Part shown: one piece after another, positions 1 through 8,954 of the stretch
Layout: each line of letters begins with the position of its first letter
Numbering within the stretch: the first letter of the stretch is position 1
Assembly (NCBI RefSeq): GCF_033100135.1
Contig: NZ_CP136920.1
Span: 930,001 to 994,000, forward strand
Length of the DNA stretch: 64,000 bases
Direction: 5' to 3'
Origin: Rubellicoccus peritrichatus
Lineage (GTDB): Bacteria; Verrucomicrobiota; Verrucomicrobiia; Opitutales; Cerasicoccaceae
The notes under the pieces: model-generated
Databases searched by the model: none
The model's input: the letters and a program-made list of their open reading frames with translations, nothing else
Told to the model about the DNA's origin: nothing
Translations under genes and position numbers: made by a program

Positions 1-3000
1 AATAGTCCCAATAACTAGGAATTTTATTTCTAGCTTTACATTTACCTTCTGGCATTCTACGTGACAACCCGAAGGGGTCGATAAAACGTATTGGATTATT
101 TCCAACATACGCATAGATATTTGGTCCATCCACAAAGCCCAGCGGGTCCCTGCTTAACCACCGTCCTAAGCCGGGATCATAGGCTCGGAACCAAGTCAGG
201 AATAAATTGCCTTCGGCATGATAGTAGTGCCCTGTATAAAGGAAGTCGCTTTCGACGCCTGTTCCACCAATTTTGATGGCTTCGCCCCATGGAGTGTATT
301 CATACTTGGACTCTACAGTGCTGCCATTATCTGCAACCACTTCGCGAATACTTCCTAAGTGATCTTTGGTGTAAAAGTAATCGTTTGCACCTTCGGTAAA
401 TCCATTGCCGAAGTATTGCCTTAGGACCGTTGCTCCGGTGCTATCGCGTTTCTCCACAATTGAAGAATCACTCCAGAGATAAATGTGGTTCGATTGCTCA
501 ACGCCATTATCTTTTTCAATGATGCGAGAGCGACGCGAAAGTCCATCGTACTCAAACTCGCTCCTTAGAGTCGTTCCTACATAGTTGATTGCGGTTAGGC
601 GATTCAAAGCATCCCACTCGTAGGTCTTTTCCAAATCAGCAACAAGGTTGCCATCATCATCGTAAAGGTAGGTTTGGGCGGCGATGATTGGAACTGTCAC
701 TTGATAAGTGTCGCTGGCGGTGTTGCCGGAACCGTCGGTGGCGACGATATCGACATCGTGGGTTCCGGGCGCGAGTTCCAACTCTGCTTCAAACGCACCA
801 TCAGGCAAGAGGCGTGCGGTGGTTCCGCCGACGGTGACGTTGGCAGGTTCGTCTAAAGTTCCGCTGAAGAGGGTCGGTCCACCTTCGCTGCCGGTGAGTT
901 GATTGAGATCGTTGTAGGCGGATGCTTGAGAGCTCATACCATCCTGGGCAAAGGTGCGGTTGCCCACGCGGTCGTAGCGCCAGGATTCGCTCGAAACGAC
1001 TGTGCCGTTGGAGACAGCTTTCTCGACTGCGCTCAAGAGCTGGTAGGCTTTATCATACCCGTAGTTCGTATTGGTCGCAGGATTGCCACCAAGCTGACGC
1101 CTCCAGTCGATGATGTTACCGGCCGGATCGTAGCTGTAATCGAACTGCGAAAGCATGCCACCCAACTTGTCTATATTCTTGATCTGCTGCAAGCGAAAGT
1201 CACCCGTTTCACCATACCAGGAATACTCAGTTTCCTGCTGGTTTGGATAAACCACCTTATCGAGCAAGCCAGGGGTTCCAGTGTATTGATAGTCGAAGGT
1301 ACCGAGCGTATTGGTCATGCTGTCGATCCGTCCAAGCGAATCATAAACCACACTGGCAGCGACCGAGTTGATCGAACGTCCGAGACTGCGCCCCAGCTCA
1401 TCATAATCGTAGTCGATCAAATCCGAAGCCCAGGGACCATCAACCGTATCAACACGGTTGTTATCATCATAGGTGAAAACCGTTGTGCCAAAACGATCAA
1501 TCATGGTATCCATCCGGTCCAGCGTATCATATGTGTAATCGACATCTCCGGCGGCAGTGTCAATGCTGGCGGTGTTACCATCGAGGTGCATGGCATCAAG
1601 GTTGCCGTTGGCATCAAAAACATACTTGATCGTCTGACCACGTGCGTTGGTGAAGTCAGTTACGTTGCCATTGCCATCATATGCGTACTGCACCTGTTTG
1701 TCGTCAGCATAAATTTTAAACTCAGGCCGATTGCGAGGATCATAAACCCAGCGGGTCAGATTGCCCTCGGCATCATGCAGGGTCTCAAGGTTGCCATTCG
1801 GCTCATAGCCAAAGTGCGTCACCCGGCCCTGCGCATCTTTGCGCGCAATCATGCGCTGATTGGCATCGTAATAAAAATCGGTCTGGTTGCCGTTGCGATC
1901 ACGTGAGTAATCGAGGTTGCAACAAGTCCAATTCCACGACTCATAGGTGCCATCGGGATAATCCACACGAGTCAGGCGGTTGAGACCATCGTAGGCCATA
2001 ATTCGCGTGTGATGCTCAACCGTTCCGCCAGTTGCCAACGGACCAACGGTATCGGTCTGCGAAGTAACGCGCCCGGCATCATCATAACCAAACTCTCTCA
2101 GCGTAATGCCTCCCTGCTCAATGCTTGAAATGCGATACGGGTAAGTCGGATCATTGCGAACGAAAGTGGTTGTTTCCAGCTTCGCGTTGACCACACTGGA
2201 AAGCATGTTGTTCACATCATAATAGAACTTGGTCAAATTGCCTTCCGCATCCTTGATCCCCAATAGCTTGCTGCCTACAGCAACGGAAGCCGTGCCAGAG
2301 GTCCCCGATGAACCGGAAGCCGCCAGAAGATCGCCTGTGTAATCCAACTCCATCTCAATCACACCCTCGTGGTTGGTCACTTTCCAAAGGTCCACGCCGT
2401 TGGAAGTGTAATCGTAAGTCGTGGTGTAACCTCGTGGGTTTTTGTAGGTCAAGACCGAGCCTTGATCGTTGTAAGTGTATGTGTGCGTTTCACCTCTTGC
2501 ATCGCGGACCGTTTGCGGCTGCATGGAGCTGGTGAAATTCGAAAACTCCTCATAATCGTCATTAGCATAGGTCACTTTGCTGATAGCCCCTTTGTTCCCG
2601 GAAACAATTTCGAAGTCAAATCGGGTCTTGGGGGCAGTATCCCATGGCAACGTAGAAAGCATTTGATTCTGGTCTCGGTACCAGGCATAATTGGAGAAAC
2701 CATTGAAGTAGTATTCTTGAACACCCTCAAGTGGGTCAGTAACGGTTATTCTGTAATTCTCCCACATATCAGCTCCGTAGTCTGGATATGGGTTCATGCC
2801 ATTAATAATGCCATCGGCAGGTTCAATATATATCTGAGTCGTTCCCGCCGGCATGGTGATTTCGCTGACGTAAACGGACTCAAGACTATCAACCAAGGTC
2901 TCGTCAGGTGCCCCCAAAGTTAGAATAAAATCAAGTGTCCCATTATCACCATCAACAGAATCAAGTGGTGCGGTAATTGAGCCATAACCAGCTTTTTCAG

Positions 3001-5116
3001 CTGTTAGAAAACGCTGAGGGAATCCTCCATATACCGTATACATGCCATTGCTATCTGTCACAGCACTACCACTGACCCCAGAAACAATATTTACGCCAGA
3101 GAGGGGATTGCCAAGTTCATCATGGACATACCCGCTGACGGTAAGAGCACTCAGAGAATATGCCAAAGCACTGTTCTGATCATAATCATACCCGTAGCTG
3201 ATACCGCCCATGTCGGTTTGACTTGTAAGATTATAAGACTGCCCATCCAAGGCTATGGTATAACCAAAGGTACAGGTCCGGCCAAAAGGATCACTCACCG
3301 TTTCGAGATAACCATTGGCGTTGTAGTCAAAATCCCATTCCCGGCTCAAGGCATCACGCACTTTGGTGATGTTGCCATTCGCGTCGTGGTCAATGAAAAC
3401 CGATTGCCCTTCCGGGTCCGTGATCCGGGTCAGGAGAAGGTTTTCCCCTGCGGGCATTCCGGTAGGGATGGAATAATAATATGTGTTACCATCGCCGAGA
3501 GTTAAATTATAAAAATTCTGGGTCCCTGGAGCCAACTTTAATGTGGAAGATTCACGTTCGGCGGGAGCGGTGTAAGTGACCGTGCCGCCGCTGTTGTTTT
3601 CCTGCCAGACATCACGGCGTCCGTTCGGCATGACCAGGGTGATCTCACCGTTTGGCCCCTGCATCATGTAAGAGGCGTAATTCAAAGTCCACTTGTTGCC
3701 AACCGGACGCAGTGAGTTAAGTGAATCCTGAGAGTTGTAGTTGATCCAGATTTCGATATCGGGACCCCGTTCGGTTTCATACCACATTGGCACGTCTTGA
3801 ATATAAAAATTCATGTTAATCGGATTGACCGACCAGACGGGCTTGCCTCGAGCACAACCCGATGGCTGGTCACAGTCATTGCCCAGATCCTCCTCCGGGC
3901 GGGGCAGTCCGCAGCAGCCACCCATTTGCATCAGCTCATCAGCAGTTGGATCACGAAAAACGGTGCCATTATCCTCAAAGACAACCGCCAACCCTGACCA
4001 TTGCTCGGCCAGTTCCGCCTCGGACATGATTACGAGTTGCTCCAAACGATTATCATAAACACTTAGATTGCCATCACTCAATTGCTCACGCACGACCACG
4101 TAGTGCTTATCTCCGTAGTGGGCGATAAAGGGAAGCGGCATGTCGCCAATTTGATTAAGGTCGGCATAAACCGCACGAGCCGGTAAACCTTCCTCCACTG
4201 CGACTGCGGCCAGTTCACCCAGGGAAAAACCAAACTCACCTGAGGCCGGCTCAAGACGCAAGCGCTTGGCTTTTTCGGTGTCGCCCTGCATTTCCAGAAC
4301 TTCAGCCAGACATTTGTTACCGCAATTGCGAATGCTGGCCAGATGGCCTTTGTAAAGACTCATCTGACGCATCCAGCTCTGGGCATAAGTCCTACGCTCC
4401 CACGAGGTTTCCGTTTCCAGCATCTGAGCAAAGGAATCAATACCGGTTTGGATTTCACCTTTCTCCAGATACATGACGGACAGACGTAACTTGGCCTTCT
4501 GGTAGATGTCGGAACCCACCTCCGTATTATCCAGTATCCACTGGAAGCACTGTTCTGCTTCACCCCAGCGACCATTGAACTGAGCCTCGCAGCCCATGTG
4601 CAGCTCGGACTCACCTGCCCAAGGGCTGTCATCTCCAAATTCCTTGCGGTGCTCTTTGAAGATTTCGACCGCATCCTTGTAGTCGTGCTTGTTCCAGTTT
4701 TCCATCGCATAGCCAAAGAGCCAGTTGTCCTCAGCCTGCTTTTTACGTTTCTTAGGATCTCTGATCTTGAGCGGTTCAGCATTGCCGGTTGGACTCAAAG
4801 GACTCCCCAACTGCCCGCACATCCGCAGCTCTTTCTCGCAAGGTATCTTGGTCAAATCCAAAGCCCGCAGCGTGATGCGGTCCCCATAAGCAGAGCGATT
4901 GCGCACGGTTTGTTCAACTGCCTGCAACTTCGTTTTTCGCTCGCTGGCCGTAACTGTGTCCTGCTCAAAACGGGCCAGTGGACCCCGCTCCATCTCGGCA
5001 CACTTGGCATGGATTTCCGCGCGGGTGATGCGCTCTTTTTTCTTAGCGTGCAGCCCGACAGAGACAAGGGCAAGCGAGGTAAAAACTAAAAACTTAATGA
5101 CGGCGTAACGATTCAT
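1..5116 (-). CDS. Exported TPR / C39-like / RHS (YD-repeat) protein, C-terminus beyond left edge
   Basis: Reading in one frame from ATG at 5116 gives at least 1705 codons with no stop before the window ends. The order is a signal peptide (about residues 1-24); a TPR-like helical region (about 120-280); a C39-peptidase-like domain with NCGNKCLAEVLEMQG as candidate catalytic-Cys segment and PFIAHYGDKHYVVV as candidate His segment; an RHS N-terminal module; a carboxypeptidase-regulatory-like insert near 3000-3150; then many YD repeats. The RHS core signature RAYDPGLGRWLSRDPLGFVDG and NIYAYVGNNPIRFIDPFGL lies at about 35-190. Everything after DPFGL should be the variable tip, of which only about 20 residues are visible. 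RHS proteins form a shell around a C-terminal toxin or effector and C39 enzymes cleave leader peptides; whether this domain processes the protein is inference. It follows the 5177-8695 gene after 60 bp on the same strand. Confidence 0.9.
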   Translation of the reverse strand, partial: MNRYAVIKFLVFTSLALVSVGLHAKKKERITRAEIHAKCAEMERGPLARFEQDTVTASERKTKLQAVEQTVRNRSAYGDRITLRALDLTKIPCEKELRMCGQLGSPLSPTGNAEPLKIRDPKKRKKQAEDNWLFGYAMENWNKHDYKDAVEIFKEHRKEFGDDSPWAGESELHMGCEAQFNGRWGEAEQCFQWILDNTEVGSDIYQKAKLRLSVMYLEKGEIQTGIDSFAQMLETETSWERRTYAQSWMRQMSLYKGHLASIRNCGNKCLAEVLEMQGDTEKAKRLRLEPASGEFGFSLGELAAVAVEEGLPARAVYADLNQIGDMPLPFIAHYGDKHYVVVREQLSDGNLSVYDNRLEQLVIMSEAELAEQWSGLAVVFEDNGTVFRDPTADELMQMGGCCGLPRPEEDLGNDCDQPSGCARGKPVWSVNPINMNFYIQDVPMWYETERGPDIEIWINYNSQDSLNSLRPVGNKWTLNYASYMMQGPNGEITLVMPNGRRDVWQENNSGGTVTYTAPAERESSTLKLAPGTQNFYNLTLGDGNTYYYSIPTGMPAGENLLLTRITDPEGQSVFIDHDANGNITKVRDALSREWDFDYNANGYLETVSDPFGRTCTFGYTIALDGQSYNLTSQTDMGGISYGYDYDQNSALAYSLSALTVSGYVHDELGNPLSGVNIVSGVSGSAVTDSNGMYTVYGGFPQRFLTAEKAGYGSITAPLDSVDGDNGTLDFILTLGAPDETLVDSLESVYVSEITMPAGTTQIYIEPADGIINGMNPYPDYGADMWENYRITVTDPLEGVQEYYFNGFSNYAWYRDQNQMLSTLPWDTAPKTRFDFEIVSGNKGAISKVTYANDDYEEFSNFTSSMQPQTVRDARGETHTYTYNDQGSVLTYKNPRGYTTTYDYTSNGVDLWKVTNHEGVIEMELDYTGDLLAASGSSGTSGTASVAVGSKLLGIKDAEGNLTKFYYDVNNMLSSVVNAKLETTTFVRNDPTYPYRISSIEQGGITLREFGYDDAGRVTSQTDTVGPLATGGTVEHHTRIMAYDGLNRLTRVDYPDGTYESWNWTCCNLDYSRDRNGNQTDFYYDANQRMIARKDAQGRVTHFGYEPNGNLETLHDAEGNLTRWVYDPRNRPEFKIYADDKQVQYAYDGNGNVTDFTNARGQTIKYVFDANGNLDAMHLDGNTASIDTAAGDVDYTYDTLDRMDTMIDRFGTTVFTYDDNNRVDTVDGPWASDLIDYDYDELGRSLGRSINSVAASVVYDSLGRIDSMTNTLGTFDYQYTGTPGLLDKVVYPNQQETEYSWYGETGDFRLQQIKNIDKLGGMLSQFDYSYDPAGNIIDWRRQLGGNPATNTNYGYDKAYQLLSAVEKAVSNGTVVSSESWRYDRVGNRTFAQDGMSSQASAYNDLNQLTGSEGGPTLFSGTLDEPANVTVGGTTARLLPDGAFEAELELAPGTHDVDIVATDGSGNTASDTYQVTVPIIAAQTYLYDDDGNLVADLEKTYEWDALNRLTAINYVGTTLRSEFEYDGLSRRSRIIEKDNGVEQSNHIYLWSDSSIVEKRDSTGATVLRQYFGNGFTEGANDYFYTKDHLGSIREVVADNGSTVESKYEYTPWGEAIKIGGTGVESDFLYTGHYYHAEGNLFLTWFRAYDPGLGRWLSRDPLGFVDGPNIYAYVGNNPIRFIDPFGLSRRMPEGKCKARNKIPSYWDY

Positions 5117-5176
5117 AATTTTTAAAATTGGAAATTTAAATATACTGAGACTATGGATTCTAGATACACACTCACG

Positions 5177-8100
5177 CTATAGCAGCACTGCACCAACTGG
5201 AGAATGGAGAGTGATGACAGGTGCAGTTGTGTCATTTGGATCGCTCGCAGGCAATGTGCTCAGCGTTGGATCAAGCGGCGCGATATCAAGACCATCATTA
5301 ACTCCATCGCCATCCGTATCCGCGACTAACAGGTCTGTCCCTGCCAGCCACTCCTGAGCATTCGTTAGCCCATCTCCGTCCGTATCGCCACTGGCTGGAT
5401 CAAGTCCTAGAATAACAGCAAAGCTATCAGACAGGCTGTCTCCATTTGAATCAAAGAGATCAGGATTTGTCCCATACGTGTATTCTTGAAGTGTATCAAA
5501 TCCATCATAATCCCTGTCTTGGGAAATATAGGAAATCGATGGATTTTCTTGATGAGCCACCTCCCAATCATCAGGCAATGTGTCTCCATCTGTATCTTCA
5601 AGTAGCGGATTTGCAGCATTCAGATATTCCTCTAGATTGGTGAGTGAATCAGTATCTGCATTACCCGATGGGTCGGTTATGTCGAAATAAACTTCCCAAG
5701 CATCGGCTAGGCCATTGGAATCAGCATCCACAACCTCATCAGCACCAATGTCAACGAGCCCATCCACACGTTCCTCGTTATGCATGTCATGCAGACTGAA
5801 AGCCTGATTGGTTCCTGCGTCTTTCGCAATTGAGTTATGATGGATACCATAGTATGCGGAAAGACCAAATTGAGTATCGCCAACACTGGTTCCATTTAAA
5901 AGAATATGGCCAGCATCGTTTTCTCGAATAATCGAATTTATATAGACATAGTTTTCTGAGTCATATCCTGCCTCCTCTATACCTGCTCCAGGATTCCAAA
6001 GTATCGAGTTAATAAAGGTAGCAATTCTGTCCACAGAGTGGCTTGATACTATTCGTATTGGTGTTCCGTCTCCTGAGGTGTTATTGGCAATTGTGCAAGA
6101 TACGAAATATGGGTTTCCTGATGAGATGTAGATTATCGAGCCGCTAGCGTAGGTTTTATTTTCTGCGATGACGCAACCAATGATTCTTGGCTTATCCCAA
6201 GTTGAACTTACCGAGAAATAAAGCGATGAGCCAAACCTGATACTGGTATTGTCTGTAGTTCCTCCATTTTTGAAAGTGAATCCCTGCACCACGGCTTCAG
6301 CATTAATGGAGACAGCACGGCCAGCACTTCCGGTGTTATCAACTATGGTTTCCTCCGCACCGTTACTTGAAAATAAATATACACGATAAAATATGCTGAT
6401 ACTTTCATCATAGCTTTCACTACTAGGTAAAACCTCAATGATGTCAAAATCCCTGGCGGCTGCCAATGCTGCACTTATTGTGCTTTTTTCATAATCCGTG
6501 TCCATTGCCAGAGACTTGTCCACGCGATAGTAATGAACCAATCCAATATCATGAGATGGACTTTCTGTTTCCTGAAGAGGGTCAGGGTCAAACAGAGGAA
6601 ATGAAGTAGCATCGTTTGGATTTGTCCCATGATGATACTCGAAAATATTGGGGAATCCATCGTTATCGAAATCGGCTGATGCTTCTTGAGAGAGGCCACC
6701 AAATAGAAGTGGGTCATTCTCCCATTCATCCGGCATCCGATCACTGTCCTCATCTGCTATTGCAATGACCGAAACAGGGTTGGAATCGCTTGTTGTTCCG
6801 TCATCCATAACCAGATGCGCGTAGACTTCATGGTTTCCTGCTGGTACATTGTTCCAGTTGAAATAATAAAAGTTGTTCCAGATTGGCCCTGTTCCTATTC
6901 CGATCAATCCGCTTTGGTTGTGAAATTCAACCTGTGTGATATCTGCTGGCGTGTCTGTAAAACGAGTACCGAGCCGGGTGCTAGTTTGGTTTAAATTTTC
7001 CCCCTCCCATATCGTATAACCCGCTACAGGCTGAGTCATATTTACATAAGGAATTTCAATTTCAACCGGAACGCTCCACGGCGTAGTCCCATTACCAGTA
7101 TGAGCAAACGAAAGGGAGCCCGTGTATGTTCCTGGGAAAACGTTATCTTTGTCAAAATCGACATCAAGCACGTCTATCGAAGAGGCGGCGATCGTGTCGG
7201 ATAACGGGAGTATATCAAAAAGCTGTTTGATAGGCTCAATCCGAACAGCAAGATTATCTTGTATGTAAGCGGTATCATGCACAATTTCCAACCCCTGTTG
7301 AAGGGTTGTATTCTGGATTCCAATGGTGCAAAGGTTTACAGTCCCATTCATCTGCTTGTAAAAGAAATCGATCGTTCCATCTGAGTGCAGCACTATCTGA
7401 AATGTCATTGTTCCAGTACCACTGTTTCTTATCGCCTGCTCGTATTGGACAGTAAATTTATCTGCCTCTTCATATACATGAACTTTGCCACCCTCGCTAA
7501 GATCCAGATAATCCCAAAAAGCTGCGATCAATCCTTTTGGCGTATTGTCTTTAGGCAGTGTCGTATTATTCACACTGTTTTTTTCTGCCACAAAATTCAG
7601 GTATCCATTTGTTGATACCCATATCTCAGAGTATTGCCTTCCATATAACGGAAAGCTAAATGAAGCAAAATTTACCAATGTGGAATCATTGGAAGTATTG
7701 GTCAGACTTGTTAATTCTGTATTCGGTATGGCGCTGATATCATTCCAAGCATATACTGCACTGCCTGTTAGTGAGTCTTCCCACGAATAGCCTGAAACCA
7801 AATCACCAGTTAAAGAGACAGTGTAATCAACAGCGGCCGTGGTATCATTATTGAAATAAAGAGATCGGGATTCCTGTCCGCCCCAATCGAGTTTGAGCAC
7901 TAACTTATGAGGGAATACAGATACTTCATTTGCATAGAATGCTTCCCAGTCATCAGGAAGATAGTTATCATTTAGGTCCACATCATTAACTGGATCTAAG
8001 CCTGCATAGTATTCTTCGCCATCCAACAGACCATTACCATCTGTATCAGGGTTATTTAAATCACTGCCAATGACGATTTCAATGGAGTCAGCAAGTCCAT

Positions 8101-8695
8101 CATTATCAGAATCGATTATAGCTGATGGTGGCGGCCAGTCTTCCAGGCTGAAGGAAAACACATATTTGAGCTGCCCGACGTTAACGGGGGCATAGTTTTG
8201 CTCAACGGGGGTGGCTGGGTCCCAAGGATAGGTGTTGTCCGCGATGATGGTGCCATCGGAAAGGGTGACGGTAAAATCCAGATCGTGGAAGTGGTCGTAG
8301 AAGGTCTTGGCCAGGGCTTTGACCTGGCCGGCATTGATGGGGACATAATTCGTTTCTGGCGTGGTGGAAAAGCCATTGACCAGGCTGGTGATGGTAGTGC
8401 CGGCGGAGCTGACTTGTTTGGCTTCCATTTCTAGCATCGCCTTTTCGGCCAAGTTCTTGGCCTGGCCTGCGTTGGCGGGGGCGAAATTCCCGGCCACCCA
8501 GGCATCCCATACTGCGGGATCGTGACCCGTTTCGCCCGGTGCAGCGGGTGGTTGCTGTCCATCCGTGATGACGCCCTGGTCGATCCACCACTGCGGGTAG
8601 GTCGCGGAGTGAGCTGGCGTGATGAAGCTGGTCACAGAGAGCACGGAGAAGGCACAGAGAGCGCGAAGGCTCGGTTTCCATTTTTCAATTATCAT
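5177..8695 (-). CDS. Exported protein with NxGQxK repeats, thrombospondin type 3 repeats and a beta-helix
   Basis: The frame is open from 8896, but I choose ATG at 8695, which directly opens a signal peptide (MIIEKWKPSLRALCAFSVLS, cleavage near AHS-A). This gives 1172 residues. The mature N-terminus has three spaced copies of an N-x-GQ-x-K motif (NFAPANAGQAKN, NYVPINAGQVKA, NYAPVNVGQLKY). Next come Asp-rich calcium-binding thrombospondin type 3 repeats (DNDGLADS, DTDGNGLLDG), a beta-sandwich stretch, a right-handed beta-helix-like stretch with isolated inverted-repeat-like strands, more type 3 repeats (DTDGDTLPDDWE, DTDGDGLTNAQE), and a short tail ending PVGAVLL. No enzymatic motif was seen. 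It is probably a calcium-stabilised extracellular protein. It lies between two other giant exported proteins on the same strand. The signal-peptide core is encoded by a dispersed repeat. Confidence 0.85.
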   Translation of the reverse strand: MIIEKWKPSLRALCAFSVLSVTSFITPAHSATYPQWWIDQGVITDGQQPPAAPGETGHDPAVWDAWVAGNFAPANAGQAKNLAEKAMLEMEAKQVSSAGTTITSLVNGFSTTPETNYVPINAGQVKALAKTFYDHFHDLDFTVTLSDGTIIADNTYPWDPATPVEQNYAPVNVGQLKYVFSFSLEDWPPPSAIIDSDNDGLADSIEIVIGSDLNNPDTDGNGLLDGEEYYAGLDPVNDVDLNDNYLPDDWEAFYANEVSVFPHKLVLKLDWGGQESRSLYFNNDTTAAVDYTVSLTGDLVSGYSWEDSLTGSAVYAWNDISAIPNTELTSLTNTSNDSTLVNFASFSFPLYGRQYSEIWVSTNGYLNFVAEKNSVNNTTLPKDNTPKGLIAAFWDYLDLSEGGKVHVYEEADKFTVQYEQAIRNSGTGTMTFQIVLHSDGTIDFFYKQMNGTVNLCTIGIQNTTLQQGLEIVHDTAYIQDNLAVRIEPIKQLFDILPLSDTIAASSIDVLDVDFDKDNVFPGTYTGSLSFAHTGNGTTPWSVPVEIEIPYVNMTQPVAGYTIWEGENLNQTSTRLGTRFTDTPADITQVEFHNQSGLIGIGTGPIWNNFYYFNWNNVPAGNHEVYAHLVMDDGTTSDSNPVSVIAIADEDSDRMPDEWENDPLLFGGLSQEASADFDNDGFPNIFEYHHGTNPNDATSFPLFDPDPLQETESPSHDIGLVHYYRVDKSLAMDTDYEKSTISAALAAARDFDIIEVLPSSESYDESISIFYRVYLFSSNGAEETIVDNTGSAGRAVSINAEAVVQGFTFKNGGTTDNTSIRFGSSLYFSVSSTWDKPRIIGCVIAENKTYASGSIIYISSGNPYFVSCTIANNTSGDGTPIRIVSSHSVDRIATFINSILWNPGAGIEEAGYDSENYVYINSIIRENDAGHILLNGTSVGDTQFGLSAYYGIHHNSIAKDAGTNQAFSLHDMHNEERVDGLVDIGADEVVDADSNGLADAWEVYFDITDPSGNADTDSLTNLEEYLNAANPLLEDTDGDTLPDDWEVAHQENPSISYISQDRDYDGFDTLQEYTYGTNPDLFDSNGDSLSDSFAVILGLDPASGDTDGDGLTNAQEWLAGTDLLVADTDGDGVNDGLDIAPLDPTLSTLPASDPNDTTAPVITLHSPVGAVLL
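8628..8671 (+). repeat. CACAGAG-family repeat inside the signal-peptide coding region
   Basis: The plus strand reads CACAGAGAGCACGGAG followed by GCACAGAGAGCGCGAAG. It matches the arms of hairpin elements at 15012-15125 and 21790-21863. On the minus strand it encodes residues 9-22 of the exported protein that starts at 8695. Confidence 0.7.
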
Positions 8696-8954
8696 TTGCC
8701 ATTTACCATTTGAGATTGGATGGACGCTGCATCCTGAAGTTTGTTCAGCGGGTAGCGGCCAGCATTCCTGCTGGCCGTGCAGTTTGCTTATCAGCCGCTG
8801 TGTCCAGCGGGGACGCTGGACGCTACCTATTTTGTATCCCAATCTGTGGGCAGAGGAGGATGCGATACTTCGACGGTTGAAGAGATTCATAACCATTTGC
8901 TGGATGAACTTTAGGGAATTTAGAGAAGGCTATGTTAAGGGATACGGGAACCGC
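8696..8954. other. Intergenic region packed with repeats
   Basis: This spacer between two giant exported-protein genes holds an AT-rich CATTTGCCATTTACCATTTG stretch (8693-8712) and the GGTAGCG palindromic element (8751-8827). The rest (8830-8954) shows no gene or recognised motif. An upstream extension of the downstream frame to 8896 translates these repeats and is not believed. Confidence 0.6.
8751..8827. repeat. GGTAGCG...CGCTACC palindromic element, copy 1
   Basis: The element begins GGTAGCGGCC and ends GGACGCTACC. Each half is its own hairpin: GGCCAGC-ATTCCT-GCTGGCC on the left and GTCCAGCG-GGGA-CGCTGGAC on the right. The same architecture occurs at 19713-19785, so this is a two-hairpin intergenic repeat of the REP/BIME type. 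Confidence 0.75.

Noticed and set aside
899-1906. Plus-strand open frame of 335 codons
   Set aside because: It lies antisense to the RHS coding region, whose translation shows clear YD repeats over the same span. The plus product has no recognisable domain.
2369-2923. Plus-strand frame of 184 codons
   Set aside because: Antisense shadow of the RHS gene; the minus frame reads through with repeat structure.
8696-8896. Extended N-terminus (67 residues) of the TSP3 protein from ATG at 8896
   Set aside because: It translates intergenic repeats and would bury the signal peptide; the ATG at 8695 fits better.
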